Below are positions 31,858-43,500 of a stretch of 64,000 nt of DNA, piece after piece. Source of the DNA: Nissolia schottii (lineage: Eukaryota; Streptophyta; Magnoliopsida; Fabales; Fabaceae); NCBI GenBank assembly GCA_003254905.1, contig QANU01005322.1, forward strand, positions 84,463 through 148,462, given 5' to 3'. The notes below the pieces were generated by a model that ran no database searches, was not told the origin of the DNA, and worked only from the letters and a program-made list of their open reading frames with translations. The position numbers and the translations under genes were made by a program. How positions within the stretch are numbered: the first letter of the stretch is position 1; every line of letters starts with the position of its first letter.

Positions 31858-34685
31858 TCAAGCTGCCAATGGTTCCTCCAGAACTGTGACATCATCACTC
31901 GAGCTGTTAGCCAAATTCTTTTCTAGTTTCATTCTTTTATTTTGGTGAAATGCTGAGAGGAAAGGGGAGATACCTTTTTCTTTTGTAGATACTTCAGCAT
32001 CACTGGCAGCTGGTGCCTTGGTTGGGACGTCAGGAAGGTCCAACTTTTCGTTGATTTCTTCAGGCACCGAGGTAGGAACTTCGGGAAGATCTTGGACTGC
32101 AAGCTGATGGCAAAAAAATAAATAATGACAACAGTTTAATTTTAACAATTTGAATGGAGTGGACTAGAAGTTAACACACAATTACAAAAAATTGAAAATC
32201 CATATACCTGGGTTTCCAACTTCTCAAATTCTGCTAAAATCTCTTCCTCGTCTTCTGCTGATAACTTCTCCCCTAGTATTGCATTAATTTCCTTCAAATT
32301 CAGCAAAATTATGGCAACAGTCAGCAAGCATCAAAAACAAACAGAAAATAATCAGGATCTGGAAAATGACAAAGAAGAAGTAGCAGTCAAATTTTAATCG
32401 CCAACACCACTTAAAGCTCAGTCAAACCGGAAAATAGTGCTATGAATCTGGACATGCAGCAATATAAGCATAATAGTGAAGTCAAGCTCACATCTTGATA
32501 AGCTTTAGCTTCAGCAGTATCATCCATAAGTTTCTGAACATCCTCAATGTTTATCTCACTTTGTATGGCTTTCATTGCGTCATTGCCAGCCTTCAAACTT
32601 TCAAACACAGCCTTCTGCTTGCTTGCCAGTTCAATATCTGCTAACTGAACCAGAGGAACAAGTGCACGAATTTGTTTTAGGAGTTTAATCATGAAAAAGG
32701 AAAGCAACACGAAAATGACATCAGAAGGAGAAAAGACTGAAGGCACCACTAAGCACCAACAAAGACAATTGTCACGCCATCAAAAGGTTCAAACAGGTAC
32801 TGGCTTGATTTGTTGCTATTGGACAAATAGAAACAAAAACAAAAGATCAGAATAGAAATGAAAGAGAAAAATAAATTCAGCATTAAAAAATATTACTTGT
32901 TGCTCAACATTTATAAGCCAGGTATCAACTTGCTTCAACAATTCTTCTTGTGCCTTTTTTTTCTTTAATGCTAACAAGGCCCTGTCCTTCTTCTTTTCAC
33001 GAATCAAGTCTCTAGCTGCTTGTTTTTCTGCTTCAATGACAGCATCAAGCTGGACAAACAAGAAATGAAAAAAAATGGAAAATAAATCAAGTAAGGTTAC
33101 ATATCATAAGGTACTGCATAATACTTGTTTTAACTAATGTGATATATCATCATTGAACAGTAGGTTAAGATAACTCCAAAGGACCCTGAACTTGTTCAGA
33201 TGTAGAGCCATAAATTCATTTACTCCTGGTTAATAACAAAAAGTGTAAGCATCAACAACGTTCAGCAAATTTATTCATTTGCATACATCACTTACAGAGG
33301 ATCAAGACACAGAGTCCAACACAGATTACTATGCTTACTAGTTGCTACTTAGACACAAGTTTATTGTCAAGCCAAGTTGATGCATGCACCTAGGCAAGTC
33401 AGAATACTTACTGAATGACCATTGTTTAGGAGTTGGCAAATGCAAAAGGTATCCAGAGGGATACAGCTGATAAGGGAAAGCCCTATCATGTATTAAATTG
33501 TGCTTCATGCATATTGAAAAATAAAAAGTTTGTGTGTCACGCTTAGATACTTCAGCTCATATTCTTACACCATGCAGCAACTGCTGTTACCAGAATAATT
33601 AGAATGTAATTTTTAAGGACGCGACCATCTTTTTAGATCAGTTATGAGACAAATTTGTCTTTTTGGCTTTTCCCTGTAGCTCTTCCCATGGCTTTTTTAA
33701 GAGTTTACTTTCTGTTGCTTTCTTTATTTGTTTATTAGATAGATAGCTTATCATATGTCCTATTCTTGTACTCTTTCTCTTTTCTTTTTCAATAACTTGG
33801 TAATTTTATGCAGAGGTAACACAAGTTTTAATTCCATTAAATTATTACTAGAATGAAGCATAACAGCCTCTATCATCATGCACTCAATATCAAACACACA
33901 AACACACTGCACTCTGACTAGTTTTGTGCTGGTTTTGCTCATCTCATGGCCCAAGGTCTATTCAAGGAAAAAACATTTAAGAAAAATCAAAGCCAAGGTA
34001 CCATCTTTCATTCCTTAATTAGGATCTCTCCAACTAAAATCCTAAACTCCAACATTTCACTAATTCAATCCCACAGTCCAGAAAGCACGGCCAAACTGCA
34101 ATCTGTCGTCCCAAGGCAGTTCAAACGAGAGGTTAACCAACACCTCGCTATAATCTTCTCAGCAGCAAAGCAAAAAAGATAATTAGTCTAACCATTTCTA
34201 AAGTATTAACTCTTCTGAAGTCACTACTAGTATTGAAATTCATTTGCCATTGCCAAAAGCCACTAAATTGCCCCTTATTCACAAAAAGGATTCTAGCTTT
34301 CTACATGGCCATGTAGAATTTGGGTTGTGAATTCAACTTTAGAATTCACAACTGATTCTCGTTCAGATTCCAACATAAAATCTAAAGTTAATTAACTCAC
34401 TTTTCATGAAAAGAAGAAGTTACTGCAGAAATTCAAACAATCTAAATACAAATGCAGAAGACACAACAAACTGGCTTCTCCTTTGTTCGTTTCCACCCAC
34501 AATTAGACCCACTTACTACGAAGTAGAGAAATAATATGTGATCGATAAGAAAGAGTGGAAGGGGAGTGGGTGAGGTGTCGAACCTTTTGTTGGTATTGAG
34601 CAAGCTTGCGTCTTTGGGTCTTGAGAGCGAGAATTGCTCGATCCACATCGGTGACCTTTGGCTTCTTCACAAATATATTCCCCAT
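31858..34685 (-). CDS. VPS20: VPS20, ESCRT-III subunit (CHMP6 type)
   Basis: Minus-strand exons are 34685-34584, 33049-32897, 32644-32492, 32291-32208 and 32103-31858. All junctions fall between codons and give 245 residues, slightly longer than the roughly 220 of the Arabidopsis paralogues. The protein links ESCRT-II to Snf7 polymerisation during multivesicular body formation at endosomes. The N-terminus MGNIF offers glycine 2 for myristoylation, typical of Vps20. Residues 1-110 are basic and helical ([21 protein letters not shown]). The C-terminal part is acidic ([19 protein letters not shown]), the usual autoinhibitory charge pattern. The end is an extended, less conserved tail ([11 protein letters not shown]). 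The ATG at 34685 is chosen because glycine must follow. Intron 1 is 1.5 kb. It is divergent from KIWI. Confidence 0.93.
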
Positions 34686-35099
34686 CAATCAAATCAATCG
34701 ATTTCTGAATTCTGATTCTTTCACTCTACTCTTCTTGTAAGCGTGCCTCGACCATCGTGCTGCTAGGAATGAATTGAAGCTGTTTGGATTTTCAGTTTTG
34801 CGTTGGACAGAGAGCAAACACCAAACAACGGCGACACCGACTTCCACTGGGTTTTGGTTTTGGTCATCGTATTAGATTTGTCCGATAATGGTAGAAAGTC
34901 CATCGAAATAATCCTTTAATGTTTTTCATTCCGGATAAGTGGGGTTAGCGGAATTTGCTACAGATTCTTGTATTTAATTTGTGAAATGAAAAAAACATTT
35001 TAAGAAAGTTGTATTTTTAAGAATAAAAAAAATACACACATTTTTTTCATTTTATAATTATAAATAAGTGAATTTATCCTTATTTAAAATTAAAAATTT

Positions 35100-35460
35100 A
35101 ACTTTACTCCATAATAATAATAATAATACTTTTGAGAGTTGAAAAAATAATTAATATTAAATAGTAATAATAATTAATATTAAATAATTCATAATACTGA
35201 TAATAATAGTAAGTATTAAAAATAATAATAGTATTAATAAATAATTAATAATATTAAAATAATAATAATAAAAAATAATAATTTTGTGGGAGTTGAATAG
35301 TTGATAAAATAATTAATATTAAATAATAATAAGTAATTAATAATAGTATTAGTAATAATAATTAATATTAAATCATTAATAATAAAAATACTAAATAAAT
35401 AATAAAAAAATAAATAATATTAATAATTTTTTTGAGAGTTGAGAAAGTAACTCTTAACTA
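35100..35460. repeat. AAT-rich block with roughly 150-bp periodic module
   Basis: Almost pure A/T, dominated by AATAAT and TTAATATTAAATA words. A GAGAGTTGA-type module (TTTTGAGAGTTGA, TTTTGTGGGAGTTGA, TTTTTGAGAGTTGAG) recurs near 35,130, 35,281 and 35,427, so the block is periodic at about 150 bp. Confidence 0.65.
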
Positions 35461-37465
35461 TATGTAAATTATATTTAAATATGAGTTTAATATGTATAAT
35501 TATATTATTTTTCATTTGTTATGAGTATTTTTGGTAAAACAAAAAAAGACTCCCAAGAATATTAATGTCAACCAAACACATGAATGGTTCATTCTTAAGC
35601 ATATTTTGCAAGATTTCCAATAATTTAATCAGTGAACCAAATACGTTTAAAAGTCATTTCTAGGAGTAGAATTCTTTAAAATGTTATTCCTATAAATGTT
35701 TACTGATTTCGCGAACCACACATCCCCTTAAGAACTAATTTGATCAATTAACCATACTATTTGAACATACCCAAATATGTTTATACTTTGTCACCTTCTC
35801 ACAAACACATGATGAGACTCACTTCTTAAGGTGAACTTCATGATGTGTTAGGAGAAAGTGACAAGCTATCCACGTATTTGAATATGAACAAAGAGCATTC
35901 CCCTTTGATCAATACTCCGCAACTTGGGGGATCAATTTGATATTCCAAAAATGTTATTTGTACGCTAAGATTGATGTACATATAACACTACTATTTGATA
36001 TTCCCATGGTTTTGGGATTGAAATGCTGTTAACTTGGGACAAATTTAATGGTTTATTATTTGCTAAACCCATATTGACCATGTCAAAAATTCATTCTTAA
36101 AACATTTATTTCCTTCTATTACTCTCTCACTTCATGCTTGAAACTCACCCGCCATCATGTGAATTGATACCACATGATGCATAAAGAGAGTGGAGAGAGT
36201 GATAGTAGAAGAGATAGAAAGTATTTTTTTAGTGAGTCATTTATTTTAAATAATGTCATAATATTTGATTATGTTATGAAAAAAACACAAATAATTTAAA
36301 TAATTGAAGTATTCTTAAAACTGATAAGACTCAATTAATGTGTATCTTTCTCTCTCATAACACAACTAAACATGATACTTTTTACCATGAGAGGATCATT
36401 TCATTTTCTTTATAAGTGAGATAGAAAGTGATTTAATGAAAATATTGCATTTAAATTTTATTCTATTTTATGGATATCACATAATATTACATGCCAAGAT
36501 AACTCGAGATAATTTGTATTTATGGTGTATTAATAACATGACAGTTAAGAATAATAACATATTTTACGTTATTGTAAGTTAATTAAGGAGTCTAATATAT
36601 CATATGATCCAATAATAAAGATCACGAGAGTGTATTGATATATCAAATGATGTATAATGCATTGTAATAATTCTTTAACTTGATTAAACTTTAAAAATGT
36701 GGTTAAATGTATTTTAACAATGATGAAATGAAGTCTGCGTGATGTCCTTTGAGCATCAATACAATTCCATGAATTAAAGTTATCAGGTTTTTAATTGGGC
36801 TCTACTTGTATGCTTAGTCCAAAATTTTATAAGCGAAACACTTCTAAATAAAATATGAGTTAGTCTAGTCTTAACTCTTTCTTGATTTTACAGGGCATGA
36901 TTTATACACAAAAGAAAAACACAAATGCTATTTTCACGTAAACACTAAAATTTAATGTTAAAATAGCACACCCTAAAGAAAAAAAAAGGGGCTAATCAAA
37001 GTTTTATTTTTTCTTTACAGGCAAGAAGAAATGGTTGTCAATTTTTGCAATAACAAAAAATAAATTAAAATATTAATTCTAAAAGTTTAACAATTTATAT
37101 TTTTTTTTACAGATTTTATAGTTAATTTTTGAATAACATAAATTAATAAGTTAATATAATCTATTTATAGAGTTAAAGAACATACCACATCATCTTGTAA
37201 ATTCTGAGGGGGAAAACCAAGCTGGAAGGTTTTTACCTCCAGCATATTTTTAAGAAAATGAAAACATATTGAAGACACTCGAAAACGCAAGCGTTTCGGT
37301 TTTGAAACAGTGAGTGAAATGAACAATAAACTTTGCACCACACTCTCCACTCCGGCACTGCTACTAGTAAGCTTCTCTAGTAAGTCATTTTTTGCATTTG
37401 GGCGCCAAAAGGGTTTGCAGGTTTTTATTTTTGGCTCTCTCAATTCATTTCTCTCATCTCACTCC

Positions 37466-37473
37466 TATATAAA
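37466..37473 (+). promoter_or_regulatory. TATA box of KIWI
   Basis: TATATAAA lies 82 bp upstream of the KIWI start codon, giving room for a leader of about 45-50 bases. The leader holds the AGAGAGAAAGAGAAG purine tract common in plant 5' untranslated regions. Confidence 0.65.
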
Positions 37474-37547
37474 GACACATAACAACTCATCTTTTCACTT
37501 TTCAAATTTCACTTTCACACTCAGAGAGAAAGAGAAGCTGAAGAAAA

Positions 37548-39401
37548 ATGTCTGGAACTGGAAGGGGGAAGAGGAAGGAGGAGCACGATAACGCTTCCGA
37601 TGCCGACTCTGAAGGCGCCGCGCCTCCCAAGAAAACCTCCAAGACCGATTCCGACGACCCTGACTCCATCGTCGTCTGCGAGGTTATCTTCTTTCATCTT
37701 CACTCCTTCAAGCCTTCGTAATCGCACTCTACTACTAGGGTTTTTTCTTTTTCGTTTTTGTTTTTCTACCTAATCTGCTCATTTTTAATTTAAAAATAAT
37801 AAATTAATTTGCAGATTTCGAAGAACAGGAGGGTTTCTGTGAGGACCTGGCAAGGGAAGATCGTGGTTGACATTCGCGAGTTTTACGTCAAAGATGGCAA
37901 GCAACTCCCTGGCAAAAAAGGTTCCGTTATATGCTTTTGTTTTCCATTTATTTATTTGTTAATTTATTAATTTTATGGTGGTTTTCACTGTGCGGTCTTT
38001 GTTTGTTCAAATTCATGCGTGGTATACGATTTTGTTGTATATTAGGGTTCAATAGCTGGCTCTTGTCAGGGGTTGTTGAACTTTGTCCATTTCATTTGGT
38101 AGATTGTGTGAAGTAGGAGGATACCATTCTGTCTTGTCTTTTGAATACTGTAACTAAACTGGTTATTTGATTATTGGGCTGAATGCTTTGAGCTATTGCT
38201 CCACTTTTTAGATATCTTGTGGATCCCTTTATTCATTATTCGAGGAGTTACTGACAACAAGGAATGATAAGATATATGATGTTCCATGTTGAAAATTTGT
38301 GTTTTCATGGAGCGATGCTTCTAATTGCGCTCAGACTGGCATTTCAGCTTCAAATTATATGTTCTCACAAAGTGAAAACTGAAATATTAGTCCATGTTTG
38401 GTTTGGAGCATACTTAGCATGATGTTCCATGACTACTACACAATTTTTCACGTTGCTCAGCTGCTGATAATTGTAGTTCATGCTCTTATACGTGCAATGG
38501 GGTGGATGAAACTGTCAGAAGATGATCATGCACACATTAATTGTAAAGTTATTGGAAGTTTGAAGTCATTGACCATCGTGGGATAGGGATATGCTGGGGA
38601 ATAATGAGTCATGGCTTTGAGAAATTTGTAATGATGGTTTTGTTAAATCATGTATCTATGATTTGACTTTAGCACTGCTAGGTTGTGTGTCTAACATTTC
38701 CACTGATCTGGTTCTTGATTACCATCTATTTGACAATTGAAAATATTATAACATGTTGTAATGACATGTTATGTATGATGTTTGGTAACCTGTGTTAACT
38801 GAATTGATACATGTTAAGTTGTGTTCAATGGATAACTGTTAACTTAATTTTCCATTAGCTTCTATGGGACAGGGCTGAGCATATTACTCTGATGTTTTAT
38901 TTTTCATTTCTTACCAAGCTTCAGAGTTTCATGACTCGTTTAGACCTGAGATTCTTTTAGAATGCATCATGTATGTCAATTGGGATAAAAGTAGAGTACA
39001 TTAATTTATTTTGCTTTCTTCTATTTGCCTTTACCGAGAAATTGGTTGTTTATAGAGCTCAATGGCATGATTGATTCATGTAATCAACCCTAACATGTAC
39101 CATGAAGCATGGTGGTGGTTGTATTGATAATGATTTATATACATGAGCTACAGTGACTTTTTTTGGACTTGTTTTCAGGTATCTCATTGACCATGGATCA
39201 GGTACCATACCAAAACCCTATGGATTTTGTCCATTTATAAGTTCATTCCCGCTGTTCTGTTTGTAGGGCTAAAAATATAGATTAGACGATTCTAAAGCCT
39301 TTATTTATTATTCAAATACTAACTCCCTCTTGTATGTGCAGTGGAATGTCCTTCGTAATCACATTGAAGAAATTGATAAGGCAGTTAACGAGAATTCTTA
39401 A
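37548..39401 (+). CDS. KIWI: PC4-type RNA polymerase II coactivator KIWI
   Basis: Four exons (37548-37682, 37815-37920, 39179-39201, 39342-39401) give 107 residues, the same length as Arabidopsis KIWI. These small nuclear proteins bind single-stranded DNA and melted promoter DNA and bridge activators to the basal machinery. The first 45 residues are acidic and serine-rich with a lysine patch (GKRKEEHDNASDADSEG, PPKKTSK). The C-terminal PC4 fold is clear: ISKNRRVSVRTWQGKIVVDIREFYVKDGKQLPGKKGISLTMDQWNVL. The third exon is a micro-exon of only 23 bases, yet both of its splice sites are canonical and the frame closes perfectly. Intron 2 is 1.26 kb. It is convergent with SRT2. Confidence 0.95.
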
Positions 39402-40549
39402 GAAATGGACATCCAATGGGTTTCCTTGACCAAATTTTAGCTCGTATGTTTCTTTTGTTTTTAGTGGGATTATTAGAAGCACAGATACCTAATCACGAAG
39501 AGCTTGAGTTTAGAATCTTAGGAATTTGGATATATTAAGCTCGTGATACTTAATGCATGTAAAGTGATTGACCAGTTATATGGCCTAGTATATGCTAGTA
39601 TTCAGTTAACTCCGCAATGTTACCGTCCGATTTTGTCGTTTAGTAATTAGTAATGCATTGCTGTCTTGCCGTTTGATGCAACTTATTCTGGGTCCTCTCG
39701 CTGCTAACGAATTATGGTGGCATAAAAGTTCTCTAGTTCCTTTGTAGTTGTAAAGGTATTAGTTTCGTTATAACCACCCATCTCAATGAAATTGTTGGTT
39801 ACTTGAGATAAATTGCTGTCATTGTTCAATCCGTTCAGATGTGAATTAAGGTTGACGCTATCCTATATATAAAATTTGAAAGTCACAAGCATAATCCTTG
39901 TTTGTGGCCTAATTTTGTATACGCGTAACATCTTGCGTACTTGTTGAAGAATGCTGTTAAATGCATGTGATGTGATAACGAATCTTTATTTAGACTTGAA
40001 TGGCAGTTAAATTCACTTCAATGTTTGTTCTCCATTCTTAAAAGACGGAAAATATTAGCTAATAACATTTCGTACAAAATGTGGTTCCAGCAACAGCAAC
40101 ATGAATGTCAATTACAATTTCATTGAACTCCTCCGTCAAATATCATTACAGATTTCACTTCAGAGGACAAGAATGATAAGATAGAATACAATTTCCTGAA
40201 TTTAGAGTAACTTTTTAGTAGGGCATAAATGAAAATGCAACTCTTTTAATCAATGAAATGGGTCACTAACCAACATAATCTCTCGGCAGAAATTGTTTCT
40301 GCAAAATTATCATGACAAACTTCAATTATCTACACTTGTATCATGGTATGAGTCACTTCTTTCCCCAATGCAATCAAATTATTTACGACGGGAAAGTGGC
40401 GTGGGTAGAAGAGTTGGCAAGGAAGTCGATGGAAGAGGCTGGCTCCAGCACTGTTCAGACTAATGTTGAACCACACAAGATCATGAATGGGTGGAGTGGA
40501 CTGAAGGATTCAAACACTATACCCTGATACATCTTGTCTTCTGTTATCA
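39402..40549. other. 3' intergenic space between KIWI and SRT2
   Basis: Holds the two 3' untranslated regions. Open frames at 40.3-40.7 kb overlap SRT2 antisense or are short, and none resembles a family. No repeat was recognised. Confidence 0.55.
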
Positions 40550-43500
40550 CTACACAGCAGGTATGCTTATGGATCCCATGTCAAGCACTCTTGGCAGAAT
40601 CTGCAACATTGCAAAGCTTGTAAGATTTGGGGTTGTAAACATGCAGTATTCAGAATTGCCAATTAAGATAAACTCAAGAGTCATACCTCACCCAGCCGTG
40701 CATTGATTTTCAAGGGTACAAAATCATCAGCGCGTGTCACACCTACGTTTATAATTGCAGTGGCAGCACCAGCTTCATGAGCTGCCCTGTGAAAATTTAA
40801 AAAATCCAACTATGTCGGATATTTAGCCAGTCAATGGAACACATGCCAAAGGAAAATATTTCCATTGCTTGAAGTTCAAGAAAGACTTCCTCTTTCTGAA
40901 TGGGAGTATTGAAGTTTGATTCTAATCACTAAATAAATTTTTCAGAAATGATAAGTAACAAATTCTCAATAGAAACAGAAAACAAGAAAAAAATCTAATT
41001 GATAAAAAAGTAAAAAAAATCACCTTATTTATTTATTCCTATATTAACAGAAAACAACGCAGCAACTTCAACCACATCTTTGAATGCATGTTAATCACTC
41101 AGCTATTCAATTATCTAGTTCAAAAAGATTTGTTCTTCGACTAGTATCACCACATGCATAAATCCTAAAAGAAGTATCAGCACAATTGATTTATCTTGCG
41201 TGTCAAATTTTGAATGGAGCAGCTTCAATAATCAGTTTATAAAATAGCTGAATCTGTCTAGAAAATTATATTGCACTTTAATTGTAAGCATTGTCGATGG
41301 GAACCATTTCTGATCAACAGGAAAGCGTGATTGAGTAGATGATGAAGGATTCCGCTCCAACATTGGACTCTTAACGGTTTTATTTGAAGGCGTGAAAACA
41401 GAAAAGAAAATGCATACCCACTATCATCCTCTCATCTTGCGGATATATTCAATGAATAAAAGGATAATTTTAACACCATAATCAAAGGACCTTACACAAT
41501 TTTGAATCTACCTGACAAGTCGAAAAGCAGACATGGTCATCACAGACGATCCTAGTACAAGGAAAGCATCACAACTTCTAGCTGCTTCCATTGCCATATC
41601 AGCTCTGTCCTTGGGAACATTATCGCCAAAGAACACAACCTTCATAATTATTTACAATAATAAGAATGCAATATGTAAGCATTTCACATTTGATTTACTT
41701 AGACAGGAGTTTACATGTTGCTAGAAAAACAAGGCACCAATCAAAATGATCAATACAATTATATATACATGGTTGAACAGATAAATCAGACATGATTTCA
41801 CTTAAAACACACCATAAAAGGTTAAAACACACCATAAACTTATGCAAGAAGGAATAGGCCAACATCAAAGTATCAAATAAGATAAAGAGACAGCAGAGCA
41901 CACATCAAGGTTTGTCACATAAAACAGAATAAAGTAAAAAGAATAGACAACATAAATGGCAATGGAAGGCGGAACTTTGATTTGATTTCTCTGAATCAAA
42001 ACGGAAAATATCAGTTGGCCAGTATTACAAGCAAAGCACCAAATGGCAACAGAATGCGAACTAGCATACACTGAACAGCCAATCAACTTCACTGCATAAC
42101 AGGACATGCAACCTTTGAAGAAAATTTCATTTTTTGTTTTACCATTCCTTTCTTTTTTTTGGGGGGGGGGGGNAATTCAACTGAAAGAAACAAGATGGCT
42201 TACATCAGGTTTGAGAACTCCATTGCACTTATGACAGGTTGGAATGATGAAATCTTCCTCCCAAAATCTTTCATCAATCTCAATATCACCATCAGGTCTT
42301 TGTTTCATGCCAAAGCTCTTTTCTGACCCAGGGTTTCCATGGTCTAAATTTTCAATTGCTTCTGCCCACTGTTGTATAACATCAATTTTGGAAAAAATAA
42401 AGATCCATTACAAAAGGGAAAATCAGAACAGATGTATGCAGTCGGCAGTCCTATTGTTCTGGGAAACAAAAGCTCCAACTACTACATTAAATGATTGATG
42501 AAATGATGCATCAATACAGAACGGAGCAATTAGTTTTTCTTTTCTTTTGCTTTTCTTTTAGGTGACACAACACAAGTCATGTTCGACTTTCAGTACAAGG
42601 AACATATACTACTCTATTAGACACACACAATCAGAAATGATATAAGTGAATGATGAAACATACAAAACATAATTGTAAAGACAACTCAAGGACTGTCTTT
42701 TTATCTCCATTGTTTATCATTAGTGTTAAGGAACATTAATTAAACAAAAAAATGTATTCAAGTAAATTTTATGAGTTAGGAAAGTAGTTTCTTGTGGTGT
42801 CTGCAATAAGGATGTAGGTGTCATGATGCACAAGGGGTTTAACAGCCAGTATGGCGTTCACAAGTTGGAATCTTCCACTGAATATATTTGTCTTCTCCCA
42901 TGCTTTTCTCTGTACTTTTCAATACCCATATTTTCTCAACAATCAGATTTCGCTTTATACCTATAAACCATATAATGAGATCACTGCTCTCCCCATTTCA
43001 CACACTACATGGATGAACACCTAACCGCATCATTGTTATCCACCTAGGACATCTCCCTTCCTCAGAGTTAAGCAATAGAAAATAGCAGAAATTTCTATCA
43101 CCGGCAAAACAAACCCAAACAAACCATCACCACCTCTTGTAAAATAGTGTTTACATAGATACTAAAATTGTCAACCAGCGAGACATTGTGTCTGATATAT
43201 AAGTGTACATCTTTCAACATGATATTATACTTTACCCCTGGAATAAAAGGTATCTTACAAATACCATGATTTTGTCAGTCCTTAACTCCATCAGTAATTT
43301 TTTATAACACCTTTAGCATTTATTAAATGATGAGATAAATTTCCACAAAAATACCATAATACTAACCTTTGGATTAAGCTCCTTCAATTGGTCCTGAAAT
43401 ATGCTCCGCGAAATGGAATGTCTACAATCTATACAAATTACAGTGTATACAGTGCCATGTAACTCTAATGGGTTGCTACCAGCACGATGATGGAGCCTGA

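Larger units (their letters stand above)
34686..37547. promoter_or_regulatory. divergent upstream region VPS20 / KIWI
   Basis: 2.86 kb between two start codons. It contains an AT-rich trinucleotide-like block (separate entry) and otherwise unremarkable AT-rich DNA. The KIWI core promoter lies at the right edge. Confidence 0.5.

Noticed and set aside
40312-40706. Two open frames of 71 residues at the SRT2 3' end
   Set aside because: They lie in the 3' flank of SRT2, partly antisense to its last exon, and have no recognisable protein features.
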